A stretch of DNA of 25,574 bases from CAYLJO01 sp964383905 (GCA_964383905.1 CAYLJO010000080.1:1-25574); one strand, 5' to 3'. Numbered from the stretch's first letter, positions 15,377 through 23,019 are shown. Notes: generated by a model not told the origin, from the sequence alone. Program-made: numbers and translations.

Positions 15377-16327
15377 TTACTGGCCCTCGCCCGTGGCGAA
15401 CAATTCGTGAGACAAATAGCGCTCGCCGAAATCGCAAATGATCGAAACGATACGCTTACCCCCGCCCAGCTCCCTGGCGACTTCGCGCGCCGCCCAGGTA
15501 ATCGCGCCTGACGAGATGCCACAGAAAATGGCTTCCTCACGTGCGAGGCGGCGGGCCATCTCCAGAGAATCGTTGTAGTCGACCGGGATGACCCGGTCAA
15601 CGACTGACGGATCATAGTTGCGCGGAATAAATCCGGCGCCGATGCCCTGAATTTTGTTTGGCCCTGGCTCACCGCCGGAAAGTACGGGTGATGACGCAGG
15701 CTCGACGGCGATCACGCGCACATGGCCTCCCACGCGTTCTTTCAAGACCCGGCCTACGCCCGCGATCGTGCCACCCGTGCCGACGCCGGCGATAAACGCG
15801 TCGATCCGCCCGTCCGTATCTTCAAGAATTTCTTCAGCCGTCGTGCGACGATGCACCTCCGGGTTTGCCGGGTTGTCGAATTGTGATGGCGTCCAGCTAT
15901 TCGGTGTCGCCTCGGCGATCTCCGCGGCTTTTTTGATCGAGCCCTTCATCCCTTCTGCGCCGGGAGTCAGCACGACTTCCGTGCCAAGGGCGCTAAGCAC
16001 GCGGCGACGCTCAACCGTCACGGTGTCGGGCATCGTCACAATCAACCTGTAACCTTTAACGGCGGCGGCGAAAGCGAGCGCGATGCCTGTGTTGCCTGAA
16101 GTCGGTTCGATGAGGACAGTTTCGCCTGGCTTGATCTTGCCACCGCGCTCGGCGGCCTCAATCATCGCCCACCCGATGCGGTCTTTCACCGAATCCATGG
16201 GATTCTGCGATTCGAGCTTAGCGATCATCTCGGCGGAGTTGGGATAGGGGATGCGGTTCAAACGCACGAGCGGCGTGTAACCGATAAGCTCCAGCATGTT
16301 GCGTGCAATCTTGGGGCGTTGGGGCAT
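15377..16327 (-). CDS. cysK: Cysteine synthase (O-acetylserine sulfhydrylase)
   Basis: PLP enzyme that makes cysteine from O-acetylserine and sulfide. With the ATG at 16327 it has 316 residues, the normal size. Visible features are the N-terminal LELIGYTPLVRLNRI, the PLP lysine in NPMDSVKDRIG (Lys48), the substrate loop EPTSGNTGIALAF (74-86), the phosphate-binding GTGGT (183-187) and the ISSGA segment near the C-terminus. AAGGAG 6 bases before this ATG decides the start; the frame is open further upstream but crosses the likely promoter. The family cannot be split safely from CysM or cystathionine beta-synthase-like enzymes by eye, but length and motifs favour CysK. The gene is followed by aroDE on the same strand, separated by a structured 125-base region. 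Confidence 0.94.
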   Translation of the reverse strand: MPQRPKIARNMLELIGYTPLVRLNRIPYPNSAEMIAKLESQNPMDSVKDRIGWAMIEAAERGGKIKPGETVLIEPTSGNTGIALAFAAAVKGYRLIVTMPDTVTVERRRVLSALGTEVVLTPGAEGMKGSIKKAAEIAEATPNSWTPSQFDNPANPEVHRRTTAEEILEDTDGRIDAFIAGVGTGGTIAGVGRVLKERVGGHVRVIAVEPASSPVLSGGEPGPNKIQGIGAGFIPRNYDPSVVDRVIPVDYNDSLEMARRLAREEAIFCGISSGAITWAAREVARELGGGKRIVSIICDFGERYLSHELFATGEGQ

Positions 16328-16384
16328 CTTAGTCTCCTTGAAGAAAAGAGAGGATGGAAGTGAATCCCGCGAATTTTTCGAGTG

Positions 16385-16414
16385 AATATACAGCGCCCCG
16401 CAACGAGAGCGCAA
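16385..16414 (-). promoter_or_regulatory. Possible sigma70-type promoter of cysK
   Basis: On the - strand TTGCGC (16414-16409) and TATATT (16390-16385) are 18 bases apart. A transcript starting near 16378 would have a leader of about 50 bases with the AAGGAG ribosome binding site. The position lies inside the longer open frame, which supports the downstream ATG. Confidence 0.45.
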
Positions 16415-16452
16415 GGCACGGTAGTCGTTGGCGCGTCGATGAATACCGCCGT

Positions 16453-17010
16453 TCAAACCTTCTTTTCAGGATTTTCGGCCGGCGCGCCAAAATGTCTCGT
16501 CGGCGCTTCGACGCCGAGATGTCTTGTCGTGCCTTCGGTGACGCTCGGCACCGGGGGCATGAGTTCGGAAGTGTTGCGCGGCGGGAGCGAACCCGCACGT
16601 TGGACCGGCGGGACGGCTGTTGTTGCGGGGCCATAAGGCAGCTGCCGGTTTTCTGCATGTTTGGCACGCATAATCTCCGCGACGCCGCCACCCATTAAAG
16701 TAAAAGCCGGGATCAGCATCCAGAACCACCAGCCCGTACCCATTACTGAAAAGGAGAGGGCGATGCAGACAACCAGGAAGCCAAGGCCGGTAAAGAGACT
16801 TTTAACACCTTTCTCCATACTTGGCGCCTCCCCGTGCCTGCGCCGCCGCCTTGATTTGCGGCCTCCGCTTTCACCATCAGACTCCGCCGGGCCGGTTGCC
16901 GGTAGATGACTGCTCATCGCTCGCGGCACGAGGCTTATGTTTGAGCCACAGGCCCGGCAGAATTGCGCGCCATCAATGTTTTGCGCCGCGCAGTTCGGAC
17001 AGTACATCAT
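16453..17010 (-). CDS. Zinc-ribbon membrane protein of unknown function
   Basis: This 185-residue protein starts with a zinc ribbon (MMYCPNCAAQNIDGAQFCRA, then CG), with the cysteine pairs CPNC and CRAC. A basic linker rich in Arg and Lys (SGGRKSRRRRRHGEAPS) follows. Two hydrophobic segments come next (about 68-87, SLFTGLGFLVVCIALSFSVM, and about 91-108, GWWFWMLIPAFTLMGGG), then a proline-rich C-terminal tail. The layout matches the many bacterial zinc-ribbon plus transmembrane-hairpin proteins without assigned function. GGAGG lies 4 bases before the first of two ATGs and 7 before the second, so either may be used. It sits between rlmB and cysK on the same strand. Confidence 0.8.
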   Translation of the reverse strand: MMYCPNCAAQNIDGAQFCRACGSNISLVPRAMSSHLPATGPAESDGESGGRKSRRRRRHGEAPSMEKGVKSLFTGLGFLVVCIALSFSVMGTGWWFWMLIPAFTLMGGGVAEIMRAKHAENRQLPYGPATTAVPPVQRAGSLPPRNTSELMPPVPSVTEGTTRHLGVEAPTRHFGAPAENPEKKV

Positions 17011-17099
17011 TTGACCTCCAGCCTATATTGACACTTTACTCCTGATCGAGAAAGGTTTCCAACCTGCCCCCTCACGGCCGGTGGTACCGCCTCGTCATT

Positions 17100-18020
17100 T
17101 CATCCGCGATGTAATCCGGCGATGGTTCGCTGCCGGATAGCTTCATAAAGCGCTATGCCTGCGGCGACAGAAACGTTAAGCGAGGTGATATGCCCGTGCA
17201 ACGGGATAGAGACCAACGTATCACAGCGCTCACGCACAAGGCGATGCAGGCCGGCCCCTTCGCCGCCGAGAACCAGCGCACAAGGCTGTGTCCAGTCCCA
17301 CGCCGTGTATGCGGTCTGTGCTTCCGCGCTCGTCCCCACCGTCCAGATATTTCTCCCTTTTAACTCCTCAATTAATCGTATGAGGTTGGTGGCGCGGGCG
17401 ACCTGAACATGCTCCAAAGCCCCGGCAGCCGCCTTGGCCACCGTCTCGGTCAGACCGACCGCGCGGCGTTCCGGGATGAAGACGCCGTGCGCGCCGGCGC
17501 ACTCCACCGTCCGCAAGATCGCCCCCAGGTTGCGCGGGTCCTCGACGCCGTCCAGTACGACTGCGAGCGGGGGGTCGCCTGTTCCCACGCGCGCGCCGAG
17601 GGCATCGAGAAGATGGTCTGCGTTTGCGTAACGTGCGGCCGCGAGAGTTGCGACGACGCCTTGATGGTTTGCGCCGCCGGTCAAGTGCGCGAGGTCTCTG
17701 CTTGGAGCACGCCGGATAGGGATGTGCGCCTCGCGCGCCAAGTCGAGTAATTCACGCAAGCGAAAGGGACGCGCGCCTTCGGCAACGGTGATGTGCTCGA
17801 TGGGACGCTGCCCTGCGCGCAGGGCCTCCAGTACGGGCGCAACGCCATAAAGCTGGGCGCTCACGGTGGGCTCAGCAACGGCCGACACGCGCCGCGCGGG
17901 TTGACTCACCCGCGGGACAGGCGGGCGGAGAACTCCTTTCTCCTTTTTTTCCGGGCCGGGCCTTCGCCCGCGTTGTCCCGTTGGAGGTGGGCGAAGATGT
18001 CTGTCTTCCTCACGCTTCAT
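17100..18020 (-). CDS. rlmB: 23S rRNA 2'-O-ribose methyltransferase RlmB (TrmH/SpoU family)
   Basis: AdoMet-dependent SPOUT enzyme that methylates a guanosine ribose in the 23S rRNA peptidyl-transferase region; the exact site is inferred from the subfamily. After a basic, probably disordered N-terminal extension of about 50 residues comes the substrate-binding domain (LYGVAPVLEALRAGQRPIEH). The catalytic knot domain follows with motif 1 (DGVEDPRNLGAILRT), motif 2 (ALVLGGEGAGL) and motif 3 (SIPLHGHITSLNVSVAAGIA). The ATG at 18020 overlaps the stop of the upstream gene as ATGA, giving 306 residues. A GTG 7 codons further upstream (18041) is possible but lacks a ribosome binding site. The overlap implies coupled translation with the unknown CxxC protein upstream. 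Confidence 0.92.
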   Translation of the reverse strand: MKREEDRHLRPPPTGQRGRRPGPEKKEKGVLRPPVPRVSQPARRVSAVAEPTVSAQLYGVAPVLEALRAGQRPIEHITVAEGARPFRLRELLDLAREAHIPIRRAPSRDLAHLTGGANHQGVVATLAAARYANADHLLDALGARVGTGDPPLAVVLDGVEDPRNLGAILRTVECAGAHGVFIPERRAVGLTETVAKAAAGALEHVQVARATNLIRLIEELKGRNIWTVGTSAEAQTAYTAWDWTQPCALVLGGEGAGLHRLVRERCDTLVSIPLHGHITSLNVSVAAGIALYEAIRQRTIAGLHRG

Positions 18021-19072
18021 TTCGCGGTCGAATCGTTCCACTCCGGGTGTGTGAGCTTGAGATAATGGCGTAGGCGCGAATAGCGCGTGAACTGCGTTTC
18101 ATTGTCGCTCGCGGTGACCGACTCCGTGTTGTATCTGCCGGGCCCGCCGCGCCGCCAGCCCTGCGACTCCGTGCGTTGCTCAAGCGGCCAGACGGGCGCC
18201 AGGGCGTAACGCACACGGTGATAAGAGTCATCGTATTCGGCACCCGCCGCGCGCGAGCGCAGAGCATCGATAAGAGTTGAGAAATTCTCCGCGACGAGCA
18301 AGCCCTTCTTTTCGCCGAGGCAGGAGAAATCAAAATTATGAGAGGCGACGCGCCAGCCGCCGTGGCGCGGGGCCAGATAAATATCGAGCAGGGCTTCATC
18401 CTCACTCAACTCGCGGGCGTTGACAATCCCGCTTTTTCGACTGCGACCCTGGCGTTCTTCCACTTCAACGCGACGCACAAAAAGTCTTCCCACCACGAGC
18501 AGTAAAACGTCCTCCAACGCGACCCGCAGCTCTTCGGCGCTGCCGACCGGGCGCACACCAAGCGAATCGTCGGCAAACGCGAGCGCGCCGATACGCCTTT
18601 GCGGAGAAGGGTCGGTAGCCAAGTCGTGATCGGCAACAATCAGCGTACTTACCCTCAGCGCGTCGAGCCTGCGCTTAACGAGAGATGCTTCGTCAAAAGT
18701 TGCGGCCCTCGCTAATGGCAAGGGCTCACCCGACTCGATGATGCGTTGCAGATCTTCAACGTCGAGCCGCAGCAATTCGGCCATCTCTCCTAAGGGTGCT
18801 GCCGTCATGCCGGTCGTTCGATTCGGCACCAGTATGACATTGTACCCTGGCTCCCATTGTTCCAGACGCCTGAGCGTCGGCTTTTGCACGACAGCGCTGT
18901 CTTGTGTAATCGGGAGCGCGGCGGCACAATAAAGACAACTTGTTCGCGTGGGCGGGTTGGCGCGCAAGCATGCTTCGCATGGAACCATTTGGGCGGGCGA
19001 AAAGCCGCGCGGCTCTGAATGTAGCAGCTCGCTTTCGTCCGGCGCCGGGACTTCTTGATCGTCGTGGGTCAA
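18017..19072 (-). CDS. Unknown protein with N-terminal CxxC...CxxC zinc-ribbon-like motif
   Basis: This 351-residue protein could not be assigned to a family. Cys32/35 (CEAC) and Cys46/49 (CLYC) form a probable zinc ribbon. The next part (about 68-200) begins QWEPGYNVILVPNR and contains alternating helix and strand segments (EMAELLRLDVEDLQRIIESG, then VKRRLDALRVSTLIVADHDL). The region at about 195-345 includes LEDVLLLVVGRLFVRRVEVEER and DEALLDIYLAPRHGGWRVAS. It then reads NFDFSCLGEKKGLLVAENF, and ends in RHYLKLTHPEWNDS. No membrane segment is evident. TTG at 19072 is chosen because GGAG lies 8 bases upstream and a good promoter ends about 20 bases before it. The stop overlaps the rlmB start, so a link to ribosome or RNA metabolism is plausible but unproven. 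Confidence 0.75.
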   Translation of the reverse strand: MTHDDQEVPAPDESELLHSEPRGFSPAQMVPCEACLRANPPTRTSCLYCAAALPITQDSAVVQKPTLRRLEQWEPGYNVILVPNRTTGMTAAPLGEMAELLRLDVEDLQRIIESGEPLPLARAATFDEASLVKRRLDALRVSTLIVADHDLATDPSPQRRIGALAFADDSLGVRPVGSAEELRVALEDVLLLVVGRLFVRRVEVEERQGRSRKSGIVNARELSEDEALLDIYLAPRHGGWRVASHNFDFSCLGEKKGLLVAENFSTLIDALRSRAAGAEYDDSYHRVRYALAPVWPLEQRTESQGWRRGGPGRYNTESVTASDNETQFTRYSRLRHYLKLTHPEWNDSTAK

Positions 19073-19092
19073 AGGTTGATCTCCGAACAGTG

Positions 19093-19120
19093 ATTATACG
19101 ACGCGTGACCCCAGTTGCAA
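19093..19120 (-). promoter_or_regulatory. Sigma70-type promoter of the CxxC protein-rlmB unit
   Basis: On the - strand TTGCAA (19120-19115) and a perfect TATAAT (19098-19093) are 16 bases apart. Transcription near 19086 would start just before the GGAG ribosome binding site of the TTG start at 19072. Confidence 0.65.
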
Positions 19121-19137
19121 CACATCCGGGCTCATGA

Positions 19138-19165
19138 TTGAAAGGCCGGCATGTTCCGGTATAAT
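19138..19165 (+). promoter_or_regulatory. Sigma70-type promoter of the lipoprotein gene
   Basis: TTGAAA at 19138-19143 and a perfect TATAAT at 19160-19165 are 16 bases apart. Transcription would begin near 19171, downstream of the longest open frame's ATG at 19134. The real start must therefore be later, and 19221 fits. Confidence 0.65.
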
Positions 19166-19220
19166 TCTCGCGTCGCCGGCGCAGGATTTTCTCTCAATCT
19201 TTTTGACTCACTCTATATTC

Positions 19221-20099
19221 ATGGTGAGCGGCGTGAATCAAAGAACGAAGCTCGAGCCGAATTTGCGAGTCGCTTTATGTGTGATGCTCGCTTTGGTGAC
19301 GGGCGCGTGCGCCGGGGCTTCGCGCCCGGATGCGGCGGGGCCCCGCGCGTACGAACCACCTTATCCGATCATCCTCAACGACGACCCGGAACGTCGTGTC
19401 TCGGCGCTTGCGGCTTGGGCTGCGCTGATGCGCGAGCAGGGTCTGGCCAACGCGCCCGCTCCCGAATTCCAGCCCGTGATAGATACCGTGCGCGGTCTGC
19501 CCACTCTCCCCACCAACGCCTCCCTACGTTTGCCAAAAGTCGGCGAAGGCCCAACGATGACGGAAGAAGAGACGCGTGAATCGCTGCGCCGTTTTATCTC
19601 TGCCCAAAGCAGACTGTTTGGCTTTGATCCCATGCAACTCTCACTGGTCGAGCGCACGGATGCGGCGGACGGGACAAAAAAGGCCCGCTACGCACAACGC
19701 CCTTTTAGCTATCCCCTGCGTGGCGGCTACGGCGCGCTTGAAATAAGCTTCGCCGCGGATCGCCGCATCCTCCAGATTTCAAGCACGATTATTCCCGAAG
19801 CCGAGCGGCTAGGGCGCGCGCTCGCCTTAGTCCGGCCCCGCGAGGCGACGGTCGATGACTTTGTCTCGCGGATCGCGGGTCAAACTTTTACGTACCGGGA
19901 CGCGGCGGGAAACCAGCAGGCTCTCAACGCCGCCAAGGACCAAATTAACGTGCGCGGACTGGTCGTGTACCCGATCGTTCGAACGGGTACGACGCCGGCG
20001 CTCGAAATACACTTGGCCTGGGAGGTCACGGTCGGGACTGCGCCCGCGCGCACAATCTACTTTGACGCGGTCAGGGATGAGATCATCGGCGCCGCCTAA
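19221..20099 (+). CDS. Putative lipoprotein, PepSY/propeptide-like
   Basis: From the ATG at 19221 the product has 292 residues. It starts with a basic region (NQRTKLEPNLR), a hydrophobic core and the lipobox-like TGAC, with Cys30 as the likely lipidated residue; Thr at the -3 position makes this less than ideal. The mature part has RESLRRFISAQSRLFGFDPM, ERTDAADGTKKARYAQR, YGALEISFAADRRILQIS and, at the end, LEIHLAWEVTVG followed by ARTIYFDAVRDEIIGAA. This order resembles FTP/PepSY-type propeptide regions of secreted metallopeptidases, but the catalytic domain is absent. It could be a free-standing inhibitor or folding aid; this is inference. No Shine-Dalgarno sequence is visible. An earlier ATG at 19134 lies upstream of the predicted transcript start and is rejected. 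Confidence 0.72.
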   Translation: MVSGVNQRTKLEPNLRVALCVMLALVTGACAGASRPDAAGPRAYEPPYPIILNDDPERRVSALAAWAALMREQGLANAPAPEFQPVIDTVRGLPTLPTNASLRLPKVGEGPTMTEEETRESLRRFISAQSRLFGFDPMQLSLVERTDAADGTKKARYAQRPFSYPLRGGYGALEISFAADRRILQISSTIIPEAERLGRALALVRPREATVDDFVSRIAGQTFTYRDAAGNQQALNAAKDQINVRGLVVYPIVRTGTTPALEIHLAWEVTVGTAPARTIYFDAVRDEIIGAA

Positions 20100-20177
20100 A
20101 TTACCCGGATATGTCGGCGATGATGGAACAGTCAGATTTTTCACTTGACCGCCGATGCCTCGCGGCGGCATCCTATC

Positions 20178-20186
20178 TGATAGAAT
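20178..20186 (+). promoter_or_regulatory. Possible extended -10 promoter of the NYN gene
   Basis: TGATAGAAT has the extended -10 form (TGn followed by a TANNNT hexamer). Initiation near 20193 would leave a short leader with GGAG at 20202-20205. No -35 box is found at the right distance. Confidence 0.35.
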
Positions 20187-20216
20187 ATTGACAATTTTAA
20201 CGGAGCACTTTATCGC

Positions 20217-20948
20217 ATGAATTTTGATCCGACGAATAATATATCCTGGCAGTTCGGGCACCGCGGCCGAGTCGCTGTTTTCATTGACGGAAACAATCTT
20301 TTCCACGCGGCGCGTTTTCACAACATCGATATCGATTACAACAAACTCCTGCGCGTGCTGCTGGGCGACGGAAGATTGCTGCGAGCTTTTTTCTACACCG
20401 GCGTCGACGTCGGCGCGGAACGCCAGCAAGGTTTCCTGCTCTGGATGCGTCGCAACGGTTTCCGTGTAGTTCAGAAAGAACTTAAGACTTTTTATGACGG
20501 CACGCGCAAAGCCAATCTCGACGTCGAGATTGCCGTCGACATGCTCTCGCTCGCCGGGCGTTACGATACGGCGGTGCTCGTTTCCGGTGACGAAGATTTC
20601 GTCTACGCCGTTAACGCTGTGGCGTATAAAGGCTGCCGGGTGGAGGTCGCCGGCTTCCGCTCCAATACGGCGCCGAAGCTAATTGATGTCGCAGATTACT
20701 TCATCGACCTCGGCGAGATTGCCGACAAGGTGCGCAAGGAACTTCCGCACGGCGTGCGCGAGGACGAGCGCGGGTTGCCCGAAGTGCCGCCGACCGCGGC
20801 CTTCATGCGCGACGGTGCCGATGCATTGCCCAACGGCGACGGCTTTGAATCGTCCCACGCCCGCGTCATCATCGGGGCCTCGATCGATGATGAGGCGGAT
20901 GAGTTTGGGCCTCCTCCTGAGTTTATACGCATTACAGATGAGCAGTGA
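20217..20948 (+). CDS. NYN domain protein (LabA/DUF88-like, PIN-type nuclease fold)
   Basis: This 243-residue protein has the acidic residues of NYN domains in order: Asp24 in VAVFIDGNNLFHAA, Asp102 and Asp108 in KANLDVEIAVDML, and Asp125/Asp127 in LVSGDEDF. A final strand reads CRVEVAGF. These residues form a metal-dependent RNase-like active site in characterised relatives. The fold covers about residues 15-170. The C-terminal 70 residues are acidic and of low complexity (DDEADEFGPPPEF) and are probably flexible. RNA processing or degradation is the likely role, but no substrate can be named. GGAG lies 11 bases before the ATG. A DUF2203 gene follows after 28 bases on the same strand. Confidence 0.88.
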   Translation: MNFDPTNNISWQFGHRGRVAVFIDGNNLFHAARFHNIDIDYNKLLRVLLGDGRLLRAFFYTGVDVGAERQQGFLLWMRRNGFRVVQKELKTFYDGTRKANLDVEIAVDMLSLAGRYDTAVLVSGDEDFVYAVNAVAYKGCRVEVAGFRSNTAPKLIDVADYFIDLGEIADKVRKELPHGVREDERGLPEVPPTAAFMRDGADALPNGDGFESSHARVIIGASIDDEADEFGPPPEFIRITDEQ

Positions 20949-20976
20949 AAGCTGATTAATTACCGGCCACCGGCTT

Positions 20977-21354
20977 ATGAAGGTTTTCAGCATCGATGAA
21001 GCAAATGCCCTTTTGCCGACCGCGCGCCGTATCGTTCGAGCCATTCAACGCGCGCACGGTCGCCTGCTTTCCCACCAGGAGGCGGCGAAGCACGCGGCCA
21101 AAGGCGCTGAGCTTGGCGGGGGCGGCATGCCCGACGGGGCAGCCTACATCGCCCTTTTAGCTGAACTTTCTTCACGCACCGGCGAGCTTGAATCCTTAGG
21201 CGTCCAGCTCAAAGATTACGAGCGCGGCTTGATAGACTTTCCTTCAATGCGTGGCGGCCGCATGGTGCTGCTCTGCTGGCAACTGGGCGAAGGGGATGAG
21301 ATAAAATGGTGGCACGATTTGGACGCCGGCTTTGCGGGAAGACAACCACTGTAA
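20977..21354 (+). CDS. DUF2203 family protein
   Basis: This 125-residue protein fits DUF2203 over its whole length. It has the N-terminal FSIDEANALLPTARRIVRAI and the central ELESLGVQLKDYERGLIDFP. The C-terminal LLCWQLGEGDEIKWWHDLDA is followed by GFAGRQPL, the highly conserved end of the family. The function is unknown. The protein is helical at the N-terminus with no membrane segment, so it is cytosolic. It follows the NYN gene at 28 bases and is probably co-transcribed. A long inverted repeat that may act as a terminator starts 14 bases after the stop. Confidence 0.92.
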   Translation: MKVFSIDEANALLPTARRIVRAIQRAHGRLLSHQEAAKHAAKGAELGGGGMPDGAAYIALLAELSSRTGELESLGVQLKDYERGLIDFPSMRGGRMVLLCWQLGEGDEIKWWHDLDAGFAGRQPL

Positions 21355-21367
21355 AGGCGAAAAGTAA

Positions 21368-21443
21368 AAGGCAAAAGGACAAAAAAAGACAGGGCAAAAT
21401 GGCTTTTTGCCTTACTTTTCCTTTTACCCTGTCCTTTTGCCTT
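21368..21443. repeat. Purine/pyrimidine-rich nested inverted repeat, possible terminator of the NYN-DUF2203 unit
   Basis: AAGGCAAAAGGACA at 21368-21381 is matched by its perfect reverse complement at 21430-21443. Between them GGCAAAA (21393-21399) pairs with TTTTGCC (21405-21411) around a 5-base loop, followed by TTACTTTTCCTTTT on the + strand. The left half is almost only A and G, and the right half T and C. The inner hairpin with its T-rich tail can serve as a terminator. The outer arms look like an intergenic repeat unit. Confidence 0.6.
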
Positions 21444-21510
21444 AACTTTTGCCCTTCCTGTATCTTGCAGGTTTCAAGCGGCCAACCACTGTTCCTAGTA
21501 TATTTTCTGG

Positions 21511-21540
21511 TTGACGACTTAAAGTAATCTCTGATAGTAT
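21511..21540 (+). promoter_or_regulatory. Sigma70-type promoter of the zinc-ribbon/RDD gene
   Basis: TTGACG at 21511-21516 and TAGTAT at 21535-21540 are 18 bases apart. Transcription near 21547 would give a leader of about 85 bases before the ATG at 21633. Confidence 0.5.
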
Positions 21541-21632
21541 CCGCCGCGACTCCGCAACGGGCTTAGGTTTATAGTTTTGACCCGTCGCCTAATTAATCAA
21601 TTTTAAGGAATTCCGGACGGAGGCTTCTTACT

Positions 21633-22886
21633 ATGCAGTGTCCCTCGTGCCGCGCCGTTTACTCCAATGGTCTAGACGCTTGCCCACGTTGTAAGACGCC
21701 GGCAATAGCATCACCTCCCGGGCCCCAAGACGGATCAGTTGACTCCGCGCCTGGGGAAGTTGTCGCCGAGGCTAGCGCAGCAGCCCCAAAGCACGAGATT
21801 GACGGGCCGGAAGAGGTAGCTGTACCGGCGAACTCAACTCTGATCGAATTTCCTGGCGCGGCGCACCCGCCGCGACCGCAGTGGCGGAAGGAACTGAGCG
21901 AACGCGTGCGCGAGATTCAAGAGCGGCGCGCGCGCGAAGCGGAGCAGGCAGCGCAGCGGCGATTAGAACAACCTGCCCTCGATATGCCTCAGTCACAACC
22001 GCAGCTTGGTCTCGTACCACCGCCCGGTGCGCCAGCGGCTAACCCCCTGGTTGCAGCGGCGCTACGTCGCATCGAACGCGCGCGCCAGCCCTTACCACCC
22101 GCACCGCGCCCGCGGATGATGGTGAGTGGCGCAGCGGCGGCGACCGCCGCCGCTGTCGCGACCGTCGCCGAAGAGCAGTATCAGAACCAAGCTGAATTGG
22201 CGACCGTCCCTGTACCACGGCAAGCGCAGCCGCCGCCGCCGGAGAGCGCCATACCGGCAATGACTGTGGAGCCGGTGCGAGAACGCCCCCTTGTCGTCGT
22301 GCCAGCGACCCCCATTCCAAAAACCGGCGCGCCAACCAACGCAGCACCGACAATAAAGTCGGACGCGGCAACCAGTGACGTGAAGCCCAAACGCGTTATC
22401 GTGGATACTGAGGATGACATCACATACGCGCAACACGACGTGCTGTTAACCGATGCGGATCCCTTCGAGGAGCTTGGCGATGAACGCGCACCGCTCGCCG
22501 CTCGTCTCGCCGGCGGCATAATAGACCTTTTTGTTATTGTGTTCGCTTCATCGCCTTTCGCGGCCATTATTGAGTTGGAGAACGGCAACTGGGCAGACCC
22601 GCGTGTGGCGGCCTCGATGGGTGGCATCATGGTCATCATAATGTTTCTGTATTTGACAGCTTCCACCGCGCTCGCGGGGCGCACTTGGGGCATGTCGCTG
22701 GTCTCGTTACGAACCGTCGACGCGTCCACCGGACTGGCGCCGACCACTAAACAGTCTGTCGGACGCGCGCTCCTGTACATGTTTTCGCTCATCACTTTTG
22801 GCCTGGGCATTTTGTACGCACTATTTGATGTCGAAGGACGTACCGCCTACGATCATCTTTCAGGCACAGCCGTCGTGCGCGAATAA
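21633..22886 (+). CDS. Zinc-ribbon and RDD domain membrane protein
   Basis: 417 residues in three parts. An N-terminal zinc ribbon carries Cys3/6 and Cys17/20 (CPSC, CPRC). A long Ala/Pro-rich linker spans about 25-270, with a charged helical stretch at 83-112 (PQWRKELSERVREIQERRAR). A C-terminal RDD domain spans about 284-415. The RDD part has Arg291 and Asp298 in ARLAGGIIDLF and three membrane segments, about 294-314, 328-348 and 378-398. It also has the conserved GRTWGMSLVSLRTVD. RDD proteins are thought to be transporters or membrane scaffolds; some have been linked to Na+ transport, which cannot be claimed here. GGAGG is 9 bases before the ATG. It is a single-gene unit with its own promoter and a strong terminator. 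Confidence 0.88.
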   Translation: MQCPSCRAVYSNGLDACPRCKTPAIASPPGPQDGSVDSAPGEVVAEASAAAPKHEIDGPEEVAVPANSTLIEFPGAAHPPRPQWRKELSERVREIQERRAREAEQAAQRRLEQPALDMPQSQPQLGLVPPPGAPAANPLVAAALRRIERARQPLPPAPRPRMMVSGAAAATAAAVATVAEEQYQNQAELATVPVPRQAQPPPPESAIPAMTVEPVRERPLVVVPATPIPKTGAPTNAAPTIKSDAATSDVKPKRVIVDTEDDITYAQHDVLLTDADPFEELGDERAPLAARLAGGIIDLFVIVFASSPFAAIIELENGNWADPRVAASMGGIMVIIMFLYLTASTALAGRTWGMSLVSLRTVDASTGLAPTTKQSVGRALLYMFSLITFGLGILYALFDVEGRTAYDHLSGTAVVRE

Positions 22887-22907
22887 GAGTTAACATATGA
22901 AGGGGAC

Positions 22908-22947
22908 AGGGCTCTGCTCCGTTGACAGGGGCAGGGCCCTTTTGTTT
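22908..22947 (+). terminator. Rho-independent terminator of the RDD gene
   Basis: AGGGCTCTGCTCC (22908-22920) pairs over 13 positions with GGGGCAGGGCCCT (22928-22940), using two G-U pairs. The loop has 7 bases, and TTTTGTTT follows. It begins 22 bases after the stop codon at 22886. Confidence 0.85.
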
Positions 22948-23019
22948 ACCTGTAATCGGTATGGAGATGCGCGATAAATTTTACTACTACTCGTTGTTAA
23001 CCTTTAGCATCTTTCCGTA

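Noticed and set aside
16328..16456. N-terminal extension of cysK up to 16456
   Set aside because: The extension crosses the probable promoter and has no similarity to the family; AAGGAG marks the ATG at 16327.
19134..19220. Longer start for the lipoprotein gene at 19134
   Set aside because: It lies upstream of the predicted -35 box and would give an N-terminus without a signal sequence at the right place.
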